Source: Frankineae bacterium MT45 | GTDB taxonomy: Bacteria; Actinomycetota; Actinomycetes; Mycobacteriales; Jatrophihabitantaceae | Reading direction: 5' to 3' | Assembly: GCA_900100325.1 (NCBI GenBank) | Contig: LT629697.1 | Coordinates: 2,415,423 to 2,479,422 of the forward strand | DNA: 64,000 nucleotides | Shown: in pieces, positions 46,795 through 57,281 of the stretch | Numbering within the stretch: the first letter of the stretch is position 1 | Layout of the letters: each line of letters begins with the position of its first letter | Made by a program: the position numbers and the translations under genes | Notes under the pieces: model-generated | What the model saw: only the letters and a program-made list of their open reading frames with translations | Database searches by the model: none | Told to the model about the DNA's origin: nothing

Positions 46795-47427
46795 GTGTCG
46801 CCGCATCTGGCCAGTCTCGAGGCGCTGGACCTCCTCGGGATCTTCGTCTTCGCCCTCTCTGGCGGCCTGGCCGGGGTCCGGGCGCACCTGGACATCTTCG
46901 GGCTCGTCGTGATGGCCACGATCACCTCCATCGGCGGCGGCCTGATCCGCGATGTGCTCCTCGGCGACACTCCACCGGCGGCGCTGCGGCACTGGCCCTA
47001 CCTGGCGGTGCCGGCGATCGCCGGGGTGATCGTCTTCTATCGCCATCCGCAGATCGCCAAGGTGCGCCGGCCGATGCTCGTCCTGGATGCTGCGGGCCTT
47101 GCCCTCTTCACCGTGGCGGCCACCCGCCAGGCGCTGGTGAGCGGCCTGAACCCGGCCGGCTCCTGCATGGTCGGGGTGATCGCCGGGATCGGCGGGGGCG
47201 TGCTGCGTGACGTGCTGCTGCGCGAGATCCCGGTCGTGCTCCGCAGTGAGATCTACGCTGTCGCCGCGGCCGCCGGTGCCGTCATCGTGGCGATCGGCTA
47301 CTCGATCGACCGCCTCAATCCGTTCTGGATGACCGGCAGTGCACTCGTCATCTTCGGGCTGCGCATCGTCTCACTGCGCCGGCGCTGGACGGCGCCCCGG
47401 GCGTCCGACACGCCCCCCGTCCAATAG
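46795..47427 (+). CDS. TRIC-family cation channel (YadS-like)
   Basis: 210-residue membrane protein with two copies of the UPF0126/TRIC repeat, seven helices in all. The repeat signatures GGGLIRDVLLGDTPP and GGGVLRDVLLREIPVVLRSEIYAV are complete. Prokaryotic TRIC proteins form trimeric monovalent-cation channels (family knowledge). The GTG at 46795 is chosen for its TAACGT -10 at 7 bases and for the usual family N-terminus (LEALDLLGIFVFALSGG). It precedes the helicase gene on the same strand. Confidence 0.9.
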   Translation: MSPHLASLEALDLLGIFVFALSGGLAGVRAHLDIFGLVVMATITSIGGGLIRDVLLGDTPPAALRHWPYLAVPAIAGVIVFYRHPQIAKVRRPMLVLDAAGLALFTVAATRQALVSGLNPAGSCMVGVIAGIGGGVLRDVLLREIPVVLRSEIYAVAAAAGAVIVAIGYSIDRLNPFWMTGSALVIFGLRIVSLRRRWTAPRASDTPPVQ

Positions 47428-47458
47428 CGAGCTGTCCACCGGATGACCTCGGCTGCCC

Positions 47459-47464
47459 TAGAAT
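47459..47464 (+). promoter_or_regulatory. -10 element of leaderless helicase gene
   Basis: TAGAAT, 6 bases, then GTG at 47471. It is the best -10 match among the leaderless genes here and supports the early start. Confidence 0.65.
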
Positions 47465-47470
47465 CGCGAT

Positions 47471-49306
47471 GTGCCCCGGCGTCCTCGTCGGGGCACTCGT
47501 CGCGTCCGAGTCGGCCTACCCCAGTCCCGACGTCGGTCCCGATCCCCCGGTTTTTTCGAACCGTTCCATATCGTCAGGCAGAGAGAGGCGACCGGCCTAG
47601 TGACAGCAGCACCGGTGCCCGACCAGCGGCTGAGGCTGCGGGCCTGGCAGCAAGCGGCGCTGCAGCTCTACCACTCGGGTGACCAGGTTCGTCGCGACTT
47701 TCTCGTGACAGCTACGCCGGGCGCCGGGAAAACCACCTTCGCGCTGGCGCTGGCCGCGTCACTGCTCGCCCGGCGGGTGATCGACCGCATCGTCGTCGTC
47801 TGCCCGACCGACCACCTCCGCACGCAGTGGGCGCAGGCGGCCGAGCGGGCCGGTCTGTCGATCGACCCGACCCTGACCAACGCGGTCGGACCGGTGCCGG
47901 CCGACTCACTCGGCTACATCACGACGTACGCCCAGGTCGCGATGAAACCGCAACTGCACGCGGCCCGGGTGAACAACAAGCGGAGCCTGGTCATCCTCGA
48001 CGAGGTGCATCATGCCGGCGACGGCCTCTCCTGGGGCGACGCCGTGGCTGAGGCGTTCTACGGCGCCTCCAGGCGTCTCTGCCTCACCGGGACCCCGTTC
48101 CGGACCCGCGCCGACGAGCTGATCCCGTTCGTCCGCTACACCAACGACGGCGCTGGTGGTCAGGAGAGCCGGGCCGACTACAACTACGGCTACCGGGAGG
48201 CGCTACGCGACGGCGTGGTCCGTCCGGTCGTCTTCGCGGCCTACACCGGCACCGCGCGCTGGCGGAACAGCGCCGGGGAGGTTGTGGCCGCCTCCCTGAC
48301 GGAGTCGGCGACCAAGCAGACCGAGGCACTGGCCTGGAAGACCGCGCTCAATCCCAAGGGGCAGTGGGTGGCCCACGTCATCGCCGCGATGGACGAGCGG
48401 ATCACCCATCTGCGTCGCGGGGGAGTGGGCGACGCGGCCGGCATCGTGCTGGCCAGTGACCAGGAGGACGCCCGCGAGTACGCGGCGATCGTCGAGCAGG
48501 TCACCGGCGAGAAACCGGTGCTCATCCTCTCCGACGACCCGAAGGCCAGCGACAAGATCACGGCCTTCACCAACGGCAGCGAACGGATCGCGGTCTGTGT
48601 CCGGATGGTCTCCGAAGGGGTGGACGTCCCGCGGGCGGCCTGCCTGGCGTGGATGACCTCCTACCGGACCCCGCTCTTCTTCGCCCAGGCCGTTGGACGA
48701 GTCGTGCGTTCCCGAGGACCCCACGAATCAGCCACCGTCTTCCTCCCCGCCGTGCGTCCGCTGCTCACCCTCGCCGCGGCCCTTGAGGAGGATCGCAACC
48801 ACGTCATCCCGCCGCCGGCCGCGGCCTCGGAGACGCTCGACATCGAACCGGTCGAGCGGGAGGCCGTCGACCGCGTCGAATACGAGGCGCTGGACGCCGA
48901 CGCGCAGTTCGCCCATCTGCTCCACGGCGGCCGTGCCGTCGTCGCCACCGCCCGCGAGCCGTTGGAGCTGTCGGAGGATGACGAGCATTTCCTTGGCATT
49001 CCTGGATTGTTGAGCCCGGAGCAGACGGCGCAGCTCCTCTCCGATCGTGACTCCGCCGCCCGGCTTCGGGCCACCTCGGTGGCCGATGCACCCCCGTCGG
49101 CGGAGGTGGCGAACTGGCGAGCAGCGGGCGAACTGCGCCGGGAAGTGAACAAGCTGGTCGCGATCTACGCAGCTCGAGCCGGGATGCCGCACGCGCAGGT
49201 CCACGCCCAGATTCGTCGCGCGGTCAGCGGACCGCCGTCGGCGTCGGCAACCGCCGAACTGCTCGAGCAGCGACGGGACCACCTCTTGCTGCTTCTGGAG
49301 CGCTGA
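47471..49306 (+). CDS. DEAD/DEAH superfamily 2 helicase (XPB-like)
   Basis: 611-residue SF2 helicase of the restriction-endonuclease-like/XPB group common in actinobacteria. A basic N-terminus (residues 1-45) is followed by the Q-like LRAWQQAALQLY, Walker A ATPGAGKTTFALALA, motif II VILDEVHHAGDG, motif III LTGTPFRT and motif VI FFAQAVGRVVRSRG. A C-terminal region of about 150 residues has no assignable fold. The GTG at 47471 is supported by TAGAAT at 6 bases; a later GTG (47600) would remove the basic tail. A nucleic-acid-remodelling role is certain in kind, not in detail. Confidence 0.92.
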   Translation: MPRRPRRGTRRVRVGLPQSRRRSRSPGFFEPFHIVRQREATGLVTAAPVPDQRLRLRAWQQAALQLYHSGDQVRRDFLVTATPGAGKTTFALALAASLLARRVIDRIVVVCPTDHLRTQWAQAAERAGLSIDPTLTNAVGPVPADSLGYITTYAQVAMKPQLHAARVNNKRSLVILDEVHHAGDGLSWGDAVAEAFYGASRRLCLTGTPFRTRADELIPFVRYTNDGAGGQESRADYNYGYREALRDGVVRPVVFAAYTGTARWRNSAGEVVAASLTESATKQTEALAWKTALNPKGQWVAHVIAAMDERITHLRRGGVGDAAGIVLASDQEDAREYAAIVEQVTGEKPVLILSDDPKASDKITAFTNGSERIAVCVRMVSEGVDVPRAACLAWMTSYRTPLFFAQAVGRVVRSRGPHESATVFLPAVRPLLTLAAALEEDRNHVIPPPAAASETLDIEPVEREAVDRVEYEALDADAQFAHLLHGGRAVVATAREPLELSEDDEHFLGIPGLLSPEQTAQLLSDRDSAARLRATSVADAPPSAEVANWRAAGELRREVNKLVAIYAARAGMPHAQVHAQIRRAVSGPPSASATAELLEQRRDHLLLLLER

Positions 49307-49538
49307 GCGGGTGTCTCAAGCCGCCGGCTAATGCCTCTACTCAACTGACAGGTTGCGGCAAGTTACCGGCTGGTTCGACTTCATCACCGCCTGCCATCGG
49401 CCGATGTGTTCGCCGGACGCGAAACAGTCGTGCTGGGTGCCGGTGTAGGGCATGTCACGGCCTGTCGAGTGGTTGTATTGATTATCGAGGGGCAGGATGA
49501 AGGTCTCTCGTTGACTCAGTTAGAGAAAGAGGGCGCAC

Positions 49539-49766
49539 GTGACAAACGCATTGATAGCCGATTCGCTTACCGCAATCGACCGGTGTGACCGCTGCGGTGC
49601 GCAAGCATACGTACGGGTGACGCTGGCCTCCGGATCCGATCTCCTGTTCTGCGCCCACCACCACCGCGAGTACGAGCCGCGCCTGCGAGAGGTGGCGGCC
49701 AGCATCCAGGACGAGTCCGAGCGGCTCGCCGCTGTTCCGGCCACGTCCGGAGCTGAAGAGCGGTAG
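49539..49766 (+). CDS. DUF7455 small protein
   Basis: 75-residue actinobacterial protein of the DUF7455 type, always close to sigA. SLTAIDRCDRCGAQAYVRVTLASGSDLLFCAHHHREYEPRL has a CxxC and CxHH cluster likely to bind zinc, followed by EVAASIQDESERLAAVP. Function unknown. The GTG start is preceded by GAGGG about 8 bases upstream. The 232-bp gap before it holds no recognisable gene. It is convergent with sigA across a strong shared terminator. Confidence 0.88.
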   Translation: MTNALIADSLTAIDRCDRCGAQAYVRVTLASGSDLLFCAHHHREYEPRLREVAASIQDESERLAAVPATSGAEER

Positions 49767-49781
49767 CTAAGTAGCCTTACC

Positions 49782-49824
49782 AACGACGAAGGCCCGCACC
49801 GATCCGGTGCGGGCCTTCGTCGTT
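49782..49824. terminator. Bidirectional terminator between DUF7455 gene and sigA
   Basis: A perfect 20-bp stem (arms 49782-49801 and 49805-49824) around a 3-base loop; both arms begin with A-rich or end with T-rich sequence, so it can serve either strand. Confidence 0.9.
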
Positions 49825-49832
49825 TGCTTTGA

Positions 49833-51167
<1,335 letters not shown>

Positions 51168-51315
51168 GAACGCCCTTTCGAGAACAGGTGGGTGCGCATG
51201 TTGCTTGCGCGTTGGGGTGATCCGCGAATGCGGTCAGAGATCAAGGAGGGTCGGCTGGCCGTCTGTTTGATGGCTCATTGTCGAGTCCAGTACGTGCGCA
51301 GCGTCCCAAGGAGTC

Positions 51316-51321
51316 ATTGTA
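51316..51321 (-). promoter_or_regulatory. Candidate -10 element of sigA
   Basis: Minus-strand TACAAT in the 202-bp gap between ppgK and sigA; no convincing -35 is seen. The remainder of the gap shows no gene. Confidence 0.4.
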
Positions 51322-51369
51322 GCCGGGAGACCTGAGCTCCGCAGCCCGGACGCGGCGTGGCCGTGAGAA

Positions 51370-52158
51370 TCACTCGCCGAGGCGCTCCTGGGCGGCCATC
51401 GCGGCTCCGACGATTCCCGCGTCGTTGAGCAGTTGGGCCGGGCGCACCGGAGCGTTGAGGTCCAGCAGCGGCACCCACTTCTCGGAGTCCTTGCTGACCC
51501 CGCCACCGACGACGAAGAGGTCGGGGCTGAAGAGGTACTCGACGTGGCTCATGTACTCCTGGACGCGCTTGGCCCACTTCTTGTAGGAGAGCGCCTCGCG
51601 ATCGCGCACCGACGCCGCCGCCCGGCTCTCGGCGTCGTGCCCACCGATCTCGAGGTGGCCGAGTTCGGTGTTCGGCACCAGCTTGCCGTCGACCAGGACG
51701 GCACTGCCGATTCCGGTGCCGAACGTCAGCAGGATGACGACGCCCTCCACACCGCGGGCCGCACCGAATCGCGCCTCGGCGATTCCGGCGGCGTCGGCGT
51801 CGTTGAGGACGATCACGTTGTTGCCGGTGCTGGCGGAGAACTCGGCGTCGACGTTGGTGCCGATCCAGCTCCGGTCGACGTTGGCCGCCGACCGGGCAAC
51901 TCCGTGCTGGATGACGGCTGGGAACGTGGCACCGACGAGACCGCTCCAACCGGCCTGCGTGACGAGCTGGGCGACCACCTTGCCGACGGCCTCGGGGGTG
52001 GACGGGCTCGGCGTCGGTACCCGGACGCGCTCGGTGACGAGCTTGCCCGTCGCGGTGTCGACCAGCGCACCCTTGATGCCGGTGCCCCCGATGTCGATGC
52101 CGAAGGCCTGGGATGAGGTCTGCGGCGTAGTCGGGACTGCAGGGTCGAACTCGGTCAC
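51370..52158 (-). CDS. ppgK: Polyphosphate glucokinase
   Basis: 262-residue ROK-family kinase that phosphorylates glucose with inorganic polyphosphate (or ATP). Seen: the phosphate-binding [35 protein letters not shown] with the catalytic Asp, [16 protein letters not shown], and the PPGK-type [44 protein letters not shown] completes the fold. The GTG at 52158 has AGGAG six bases upstream, which removes an upstream open frame. Between the inositol monophosphatase gene (divergent) and sigA, as in mycobacteria. Product glucose 6-phosphate feeds zwf at 23908. Confidence 0.95.
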   Translation of the reverse strand: MTEFDPAVPTTPQTSSQAFGIDIGGTGIKGALVDTATGKLVTERVRVPTPSPSTPEAVGKVVAQLVTQAGWSGLVGATFPAVIQHGVARSAANVDRSWIGTNVDAEFSASTGNNVIVLNDADAAGIAEARFGAARGVEGVVILLTFGTGIGSAVLVDGKLVPNTELGHLEIGGHDAESRAAASVRDREALSYKKWAKRVQEYMSHVEYLFSPDLFVVGGGVSKDSEKWVPLLDLNAPVRPAQLLNDAGIVGAAMAAQERLGE

Positions 52159-52312
52159 ATCTGCTCCTAGATCGGGGATGCCGAGACGCGGCGGTTGTGG
52201 GGGCGCCGCCGCGTTCAGCCTCGGGCAGGTTCTGCGGGAGGAACCGCCGTACTCTATCGCCTGCGCCCGACGCGACTCGCCGGGTGATCGGCCGGTGTGC
52301 TGCGATGGAGCC

Positions 52313-53227
52313 ATGGACCAGCCGTCGAACCCCTCACTATCTGCTGCGCAACCCGAGGCGGAATTGGGTCGCCTGACCGTCGAACTCGCCGTCGGTGCCG
52401 GTTCGCTGATCCTCGAACGGCTCTACCCGCAGGGAGAGTTCGACCCGAGTGCGCTGCAAGTCTCGGCGAAGAGCACGGCCACCGATGTGGTGACCCAGGT
52501 GGACGTCGAGGTCGAAGCCTGGCTGGTGCGGGCGATTCGCGCGGTCCGGCCGGCAGATTCGATTCTCGGTGAGGAGGGCGGTGCCCACGTGTCGGGAGGC
52601 GCGCAGCCCCGTCCCGAGTCAGCCGTTCGGTGGGTGATCGACCCGATCGACGGCACGGTCAACTTCGTCCACGGGCTGCCGCGCTTCGCCGTCTCGATCG
52701 CGGTCGAGGTGAACGGGGTCACCGAGTTCGGCTGCGTCCACAATCCGGTCACCGGTGAGGTCTATTCAGCGACCCGCGGCGGCGGGGCCTGGTTGCACCG
52801 GGTGGCAGCCCGAGGCGCGGACGCGCTGGCCGCCTCTCTCGGCGAGCGCCGCCGCCTGCGCGGCCCCACCCGGGTCGCGCTCGCGGCCGCGCTCGTCGGC
52901 ACCGGATTCGCCTACGACCGGCAGCGCCGTGCGCGGCAGGCGAAGGTCGTCGCCGAGCTGCTGGCCGAAGTGGCTGACATCCGACGGATGGGAGCGGCCG
53001 CCCTCGACTTCTGCTCCCTGGCTGACGGCGAGCTCGATGCCTACTTCGAGGCGGGGCTGTCGCCGTGGGACTTTGCCGCCGGTGAGCTCATCGCCCGCGA
53101 GGCGGGGTGCGTCGTCAGCGGACTCGATGGGTCCGGCGCATCGACCAGGATGACGGCCGGCTGCGGGCCAGATCTGGCGACCGAGTTCTTCGGACTCCTC
53201 GATCGACTCGGCGCCGCTGACGTGTAG
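52313..53227 (+). CDS. Inositol monophosphatase family protein (SuhB/ImpA-like)
   Basis: 304-residue lithium-sensitive-phosphatase-fold enzyme, probably releasing inositol from its phosphate for actinobacterial phosphatidylinositol or mycothiol-type products. Metal-binding motifs: [38 protein letters not shown] and the second site [18 protein letters not shown]. The same frame is open far upstream (to 51668) but that part lies antisense to ppgK and shows no homologous content. The ATG at 52313 has GGAG directly before it. Confidence 0.93.
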   Translation: MDQPSNPSLSAAQPEAELGRLTVELAVGAGSLILERLYPQGEFDPSALQVSAKSTATDVVTQVDVEVEAWLVRAIRAVRPADSILGEEGGAHVSGGAQPRPESAVRWVIDPIDGTVNFVHGLPRFAVSIAVEVNGVTEFGCVHNPVTGEVYSATRGGGAWLHRVAARGADALAASLGERRRLRGPTRVALAAALVGTGFAYDRQRRARQAKVVAELLAEVADIRRMGAAALDFCSLADGELDAYFEAGLSPWDFAAGELIAREAGCVVSGLDGSGASTRMTAGCGPDLATEFFGLLDRLGAADV

Positions 53228-53246
53228 TCGTCGGCTGGAGCCGCGA

Positions 53247-53789
53247 TCAGCAGCCGGCGGCGGTGGTCTCGGCGGAGACCACCGGCGGAGCCAGCGTGAG
53301 GTTCGCCGCCTTCAATGCCTTTGCCGCATTGGCCGAACTCGACACCGCGACGAACTTGGTGCCGAGGTCGATCTCCACTTGACCGGCCGACGGTGTGGCC
53401 ACGGTCAGCGTCGCCCCCGGTATGTAGGTCGCGACCAGCTTCGCCGCGGCCTCATCGGTCTGCACGTACTTGATCACAGCTACACCCGGAACGACGGGGG
53501 CTACGTTGTCCGGAGGCCCGGCCATCTTGAAATTAGCGGCGCTGAGCGCCTTGCTGGCTCGCGCCGCCAGCCCCACCCGTGTTGTGGAGTTCCTGACCTG
53601 GAGGGTGACCGTCGCCGGCTGTGGAACCACATTCGGCTTCGCCGGTGCGCAGGTCGGGGTCGGGCTGGCCCCAGCGGTATCACTCGCCGAGCGGTGGATC
53701 ACCCGCCACCAGACCAGCGCTGTCAGCAGCGACAGGCCGAGAAGAAAGGCCAGTGCTGGCAGTGGTCGTCGAGCTGACTGTGCAGCCAC
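53247..53789 (-). CDS. LytR_C-domain envelope protein (Cei/Rv2700-like)
   Basis: About 180-residue membrane-anchored protein. One membrane helix (LPALAFLLGLSLLTALVWW) is followed by an extracytoplasmic region with two LytR C-terminal-type segments: VTLQVRNSTTRVGLAARASKALSAANFKM and the similar FVAVSSSANAAKALKAANLTL. Position between inositol monophosphatase and DUF4193 is that of M. tuberculosis Rv2700 (Cei), needed for envelope integrity (family knowledge). The start is uncertain: GTG 53789 has AGGAG 9 bases upstream, ATG 53798 and TTG 53840 are alternatives. Two Cys (one near the linker, one C-terminal) may pair. Confidence 0.85.
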   Translation of the reverse strand: MAAQSARRPLPALAFLLGLSLLTALVWWRVIHRSASDTAGASPTPTCAPAKPNVVPQPATVTLQVRNSTTRVGLAARASKALSAANFKMAGPPDNVAPVVPGVAVIKYVQTDEAAAKLVATYIPGATLTVATPSAGQVEIDLGTKFVAVSSSANAAKALKAANLTLAPPVVSAETTAAGC

Positions 53790-53840
53790 GCTGGGCATCT
53801 CCTGGTGATTCTCGAGTGGTTCGTCGGTCTGGTCCTGCAA

Positions 53841-54295
53841 GCGTTCTTGGTTCGATTCAGTGAGGTGCAGCCTAGCTCGACTCCACCTCGGGAATGCGAA
53901 GGCGTGCCCTGTCGTTAGGGCGCAACGAAGACGCGGTAAAGTCTCGCCGCCGAGGTTGCTCGGTCAGAGGCCGCTGGGATCATCCCCTGCACTAACCCTG
54001 CGGCTTCCGATACATCGAATCCACAGAACCCTCCGACAGAACCTCCGACAGAACCTCCGACACACCCTCCGACACACCCCAGGTACAGCATCGCGCACGA
54101 GGATGACAGACTCACCGGCAAATTCGCCGCAAACTGGACTCTGCGAGACAGGAAGGCTAGCGGGCACAAAATCCAGGATCGAAACGTTGCATGAGCGCCG
54201 GGACTAGAACCGGCAGACGATACGGACATGACTAGATGAGATTGACCACAGCTGAGCGCAGCTTAGCGGCGAGCCGATCGAGGAGTTGACGGACG
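53841..54295 (+). other. 455-bp gene-free region with tandem repeat and candidate promoter
   Basis: No convincing gene. It contains a small stem GCCCT-AGGGC near 53906, four 12-bp repeats at 54030-54077, an inverted pair GCCGG-CCGGC near 54200, and a possible promoter TTGACC (54242-54247), 16 bases, TAGCGG for the DUF4193 gene. Confidence 0.5.
54030..54077 (+). repeat. 12-bp tandem repeat
   Basis: Two copies of CCTCCGACAGAA followed by two of CCTCCGACACAC, perfect within each pair. Confidence 0.9.
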
Positions 54296-54604
54296 ATGGC
54301 CACCGATTACGACGCCCCCCGCCGGGGCGAAGCCGACGAAATGAGCGAGGACTCGCTCGAAGAACTGAAAGCTCGACGAGCCGAGGCCCAATCGGGTTCG
54401 ATCGACGTGGACGAGACAGAACTAGCCGAATCGCTCGAACTCCCAGGCGCAGACCTCTCCGGTCTCTCCGGCGAGGAATTGACCGTTCGGGTACTCCCCA
54501 AGCAGGATGACGAATTCACCTGCTCGAGCTGCTTCCTGGTTCACCACCGCAGCCGGCTCGCCCGGGAGAAGGGCGGCCGCTACATCTGCCGCGACTGCGC
54601 CTGA
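54296..54604 (+). CDS. DUF4193 zinc-ribbon protein
   Basis: 102-residue DUF4193 protein (Rv2699c-like). The N-terminal half is acidic and probably disordered (DAPRRGEADEMSEDSLEELKARRAEAQ). The C-terminal half FTCSSCFLVHHRSRLAREKGGRYICRDCA holds two CxxC pairs, a likely zinc ribbon, with a His pair between. Conserved next to dut and sigA in actinobacteria; function unknown. AGGAG precedes the ATG by 10 bases. A terminator hairpin follows at 54694. Confidence 0.93.
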   Translation: MATDYDAPRRGEADEMSEDSLEELKARRAEAQSGSIDVDETELAESLELPGADLSGLSGEELTVRVLPKQDDEFTCSSCFLVHHRSRLAREKGGRYICRDCA

Positions 54605-54693
54605 TCCCCCAGGATCGTCGACAGTTGCGGCCGATCCGGCCGAGATGCGGGCTGCGACCTCACGGTGGTGGCACGCCGCAAAACTAAGTACAG

Positions 54694-54724
54694 CGTCCCT
54701 CCAGCCTCATCGGCTGGGGGGACG
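54694..54724. terminator. Bidirectional terminator between DUF4193 and SDR genes
   Basis: A 13-bp stem with one G-T pair (arms 54694-54706 and 54712-54724) and a 5-base loop, between two convergent genes. Confidence 0.8.
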
Positions 54725-54754
54725 CGGTCATTCCCGCCACCGGCGTTGATGCGG

Positions 54755-55510
54755 CTAGTGGCCGCTGCGTAGCGATACTCCGCCGTCGATGAGCAGCGTC
54801 TGACCGGTGATCCAGGCGGCATCGTCTGAGGCCAGGAAGGCCACGGCGGCCGCGATGTCCTCGGGCTCGCCGAGTCGCCCCAGCGGATACTGCGCCGCCG
54901 CCTCCGCCTCGCGCCCCTCGTAGAGGGCGGCGGCGAAGCGCGTCTTCACGACCGCCGGCGCCACGGCGTTGACCCGCACGGACGGGCTGAGCTCCAGAGC
55001 GAGCTGAGCGGTGAGACCGATCAGGGCGGACTTGCTCACCCCGTAGTAGGCGATGCCCGGGGAGGGAAGCACCCCGGCGATCGAGGCCACGTTCACGATC
55101 GCCGCGCCCCCGTCGGTACCGAGACCCTGCTGCCGGGCGGTGCGGACCCAACCGAGGGCGCTCAGCACATTCACGTCCATGATCTTGCGGGCGACGTCGT
55201 CATCCAGGTCGGTCAAGGGGCCGTAGGCCGGGTTGATTCCGGTGTTGTTCACCAGCACGTCCAGGCGCCCGAAGGTGGCGATCGTCTGCCGGACGGCGTC
55301 GGCCTGGTGCTCGGTGTCATCCCCGCGCCCGGCGATCCCGATGGCGTGGGCGGCCCCGCCCAGTGCCTGGACCGCGTCGCCGAGTGCCTCCGGTTTGCGG
55401 GCAGTGATGCAGACCCTGGCCCCTTCGTCGACGAGACGCTGGGCGATCGCCAGGCCGATGCCACGGCTGGCCCCGGTGACGACCGCGACCCGCCCGTCGA
55501 AGCGGCTCAT
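54755..55510 (-). CDS. SDR family oxidoreductase
   Basis: 251-residue classical short-chain dehydrogenase, cofactor loop TGASRGIG, NNTG in place of NNAG, catalytic Ser in VNVASIAG and Tyr/Lys in YYGVSK. The end (AAWITGQTLLIDGGVSL) is FabG-like, so a 3-oxoacyl or sugar/steroid-type reductase is possible; the substrate is unassigned. Thr for Ala in NNAG is a mild deviation also found in actinobacterial members. The ATG overlaps the DUF3093 stop by 4 bases, so the pair is translationally coupled. Confidence 0.9.
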   Translation of the reverse strand: MSRFDGRVAVVTGASRGIGLAIAQRLVDEGARVCITARKPEALGDAVQALGGAAHAIGIAGRGDDTEHQADAVRQTIATFGRLDVLVNNTGINPAYGPLTDLDDDVARKIMDVNVLSALGWVRTARQQGLGTDGGAAIVNVASIAGVLPSPGIAYYGVSKSALIGLTAQLALELSPSVRVNAVAPAVVKTRFAAALYEGREAEAAAQYPLGRLGEPEDIAAAVAFLASDDAAWITGQTLLIDGGVSLRSGH

Positions 55511-56034
55511 CGGTGGGTGGCCACGGGCCGCAGCAGGGTCGCCACCTCGTGCGGGCGGCGCGTGCTCAGGATCCAGTACGGGGTCGGGTCGTCCGGGTCG
55601 TCGATGAGCACCTGGACCCCTGGACCGACGAAGGGGCGGATCGAGACGAAGGCCTGCGGATCACCCTCGCGCCCGACGACCCGGCGCAGCGTCCTGGCGT
55701 CCAGCTCCACCACCCCGCCGATGTAGCGCAGCGGGAGATGGGCTCCCCGCACCGTGAGCTCACCGTCGGCGATCCTCAGATCGCTGCGCCCGAATGACCA
55801 GACGATGAAGGCCGACAGCGGCAGCAGGGTGCAGAACGGAATCCAGTCGGTGAGGCGCAGCCCGGAGATATGGAACTCGGCCGCGAGGACGGCGGCGGCA
55901 GCGAAACCGACCAGATACCACCACCAGGGAGTGCGCAGGCGTTCCCGGTAGTTGATCGCGCGGGCCGCCGCTTCCCGCTCGTTGGCGGCGCGTTCAGCGG
56001 CCTGCTCGGCGGTGCTGCGTTCGGACTCGTCCAC
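55507..56034 (-). CDS. DUF3093 membrane protein
   Basis: 175-residue DUF3093 protein (Rv2698-like). A charged cytoplasmic N-terminus ([32 protein letters not shown]) precedes two membrane helices ([21 protein letters not shown] and [18 protein letters not shown]), followed by a soluble PH-like domain with [27 protein letters not shown]. Function unknown; conserved next to dut. The GTG at 56034 faces the dut start 42 bp away, so the two share one divergent promoter region. The frame is open to 56286, but that part is antisense to dut. Confidence 0.88.
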   Translation of the reverse strand: MDESERSTAEQAAERAANEREAAARAINYRERLRTPWWWYLVGFAAAAVLAAEFHISGLRLTDWIPFCTLLPLSAFIVWSFGRSDLRIADGELTVRGAHLPLRYIGGVVELDARTLRRVVGREGDPQAFVSIRPFVGPGVQVLIDDPDDPTPYWILSTRRPHEVATLLRPVATHR

Positions 56035-56062
56035 GCCCGACAGCGTAACGCCGTGCGCCGGG

Positions 56063-56068
56063 TAGGGT
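56063..56068 (+). promoter_or_regulatory. -10 element of leaderless dut
   Basis: TAGGGT, 8 bases, then the dut GTG at 56077. Confidence 0.55.
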
Positions 56069-56076
56069 TTCGGCCC

Positions 56077-56559
56077 GTGGGGGATCTCTCGCCGGGGGAA
56101 CCGGTACTGACGGTGCGCGTCCAGCGGCTTCACCCGGACGCCGTGCTCCCCACGTACGCGATGGTCGGCGACGCCGGTGCCGACCTGACCACGGTCGAGG
56201 ACGTCGAGCTGGCTCCGGGTGAGCGTCTGCTCGTCGCGACCGGCATCGCGCTGGAGCTCCCGGACGGCTGGGCCGGCTTCGTGCACCCCCGCTCCGGACT
56301 GGCCGCGCGGTCGGGGATCTCAGTGGTGAACGCGCCTGGCACAATCGACTCCGGGTATCGAGGCGAGGTCAAGGTAAACCTGATCAATCTCGATCCGCAG
56401 ACTGCCGTACAGTTGCGCCGCGGCGACCGGATCGCTCAGCTGGTCATCCAGCGGGTCGCGCGCACGAGCTTCGTCGAGGTGGAGGAGCTCTCGGCGACCG
56501 AGCGCGCTACGGGCGGCCACGGCTCGACAGGCGGCGCGTTCGGCTTGGGCGTTGTGTAG
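56077..56559 (+). CDS. dut: Deoxyuridine triphosphatase
   Basis: 160-residue trimeric dUTPase hydrolysing dUTP to dUMP, keeping uracil out of DNA and supplying thymidylate synthesis. The five motifs are present: [45 protein letters not shown] and the C-terminal [11 protein letters not shown] with GAFG. The GTG start is chosen for TAGGGT at 8 bases and family length; an internal GTG at 56116 would lose conserved strand 1. It is divergent from DUF3093. Confidence 0.96.
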   Translation: MGDLSPGEPVLTVRVQRLHPDAVLPTYAMVGDAGADLTTVEDVELAPGERLLVATGIALELPDGWAGFVHPRSGLAARSGISVVNAPGTIDSGYRGEVKVNLINLDPQTAVQLRRGDRIAQLVIQRVARTSFVEVEELSATERATGGHGSTGGAFGLGVV

Positions 56560-56633
56560 GCGAGACTGATGAAGAGCGCGAATACTGAAGTAGTAGTGGA
56601 CGACCGACGTCCACTGGTCCGAGGAGAGTACTG

Positions 56634-57272
56634 ATGGCGTTTCGTCGCCGCGAGAAACGCACTGAGCTGTCGAAACTCGACGCCACCCCACCGTGGGAGA
56701 TCAAGCAGCGCGATGCGCCGGAGCCGACCACCGGCCCCTTCGACGAGCGCGATGCGCCGGAGGATGAGATCACCAGGATCGATCTCGGTGCCCTGCGGGT
56801 GCCGATCTGGCCCGGGGTGGATGTCCGCCTGGACGTCAACGAGGCTCAGCAGGTCGTCTTCGCCACGCTGGTCGCCGACCAGAGCCAGATGCAGATCGGC
56901 GTCTTCGCCGCCCCGCGTAGCGAACAGATCTGGGACGAGGTCCGCGGCGAGATCGCTGACTCCCTTGTCGCACAAGGGGGATCGGGGAGCGACTCACCGG
57001 ACGGACCCTTCGGCACCGAGCTTGCCGCCACTCTGGTGCTGCCTGACGGCAAGACTCCGGCCCGCTTCATCGGCGTCCAGGGACCGCGCTGGTTCCTGCG
57101 CGCGATGATCGTCGGACCGGCCGCGACCGACCGCGAGAAGGCTGCGGTCTTCGAGGATGCCTTCGCCAAGATCGTCGTCGTCCGGGGTAACGATCCGCTG
57201 CCGGTCCGGGAGCCGGTGCCACTCACCCTGCCCAAGGATGTTGTCGCCCCGCAGGACGCGGATCAGGCCTAA
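56634..57272 (+). CDS. DUF3710 protein
   Basis: 212-residue DUF3710 protein (Rv2696c-like), soluble. A charged N-terminal tail (FRRREKRTELSKLDATPPWE) is followed by the conserved RIDLGALRVPIWPGVDVRLDV and QQVVFATLVADQSQMQIGVFAAPRSE. The family consistently follows dut in actinobacteria; its activity is unknown. GAGGAG precedes the ATG by about 8 bases, unlike the leaderless dut, so it has its own ribosome binding site. The stop TAA forms part of the -10 of the next gene. Confidence 0.92.
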   Translation: MAFRRREKRTELSKLDATPPWEIKQRDAPEPTTGPFDERDAPEDEITRIDLGALRVPIWPGVDVRLDVNEAQQVVFATLVADQSQMQIGVFAAPRSEQIWDEVRGEIADSLVAQGGSGSDSPDGPFGTELAATLVLPDGKTPARFIGVQGPRWFLRAMIVGPAATDREKAAVFEDAFAKIVVVRGNDPLPVREPVPLTLPKDVVAPQDADQA

Positions 57273-57275
57273 GCT
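57270..57275 (+). promoter_or_regulatory. -10 element of leaderless OB-fold gene, built on the DUF3710 stop codon
   Basis: TAAGCT, whose TAA is the DUF3710 stop, 6 bases before the GTG at 57282. Confidence 0.55.
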
Positions 57276-57281
57276 GAGCCC

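Noticed and set aside
51668-52312. Upstream extension of the inositol monophosphatase frame
   Set aside because: It is antisense to ppgK and shows no family sequence; the ATG at 52313 fits the family length.
53860-54207. 115-codon open frame on the plus strand
   Set aside because: No recognisable family, no ribosome binding site, and it crosses the 12-bp tandem repeat, which creates its RQNLRQNLRHTLRHT stretch.
53915-54229. 104-codon minus-strand frame with Gly-Val repeats
   Set aside because: The repeats (GCVGGCVGGSVGG) are simply the tandem repeat read on the other strand.
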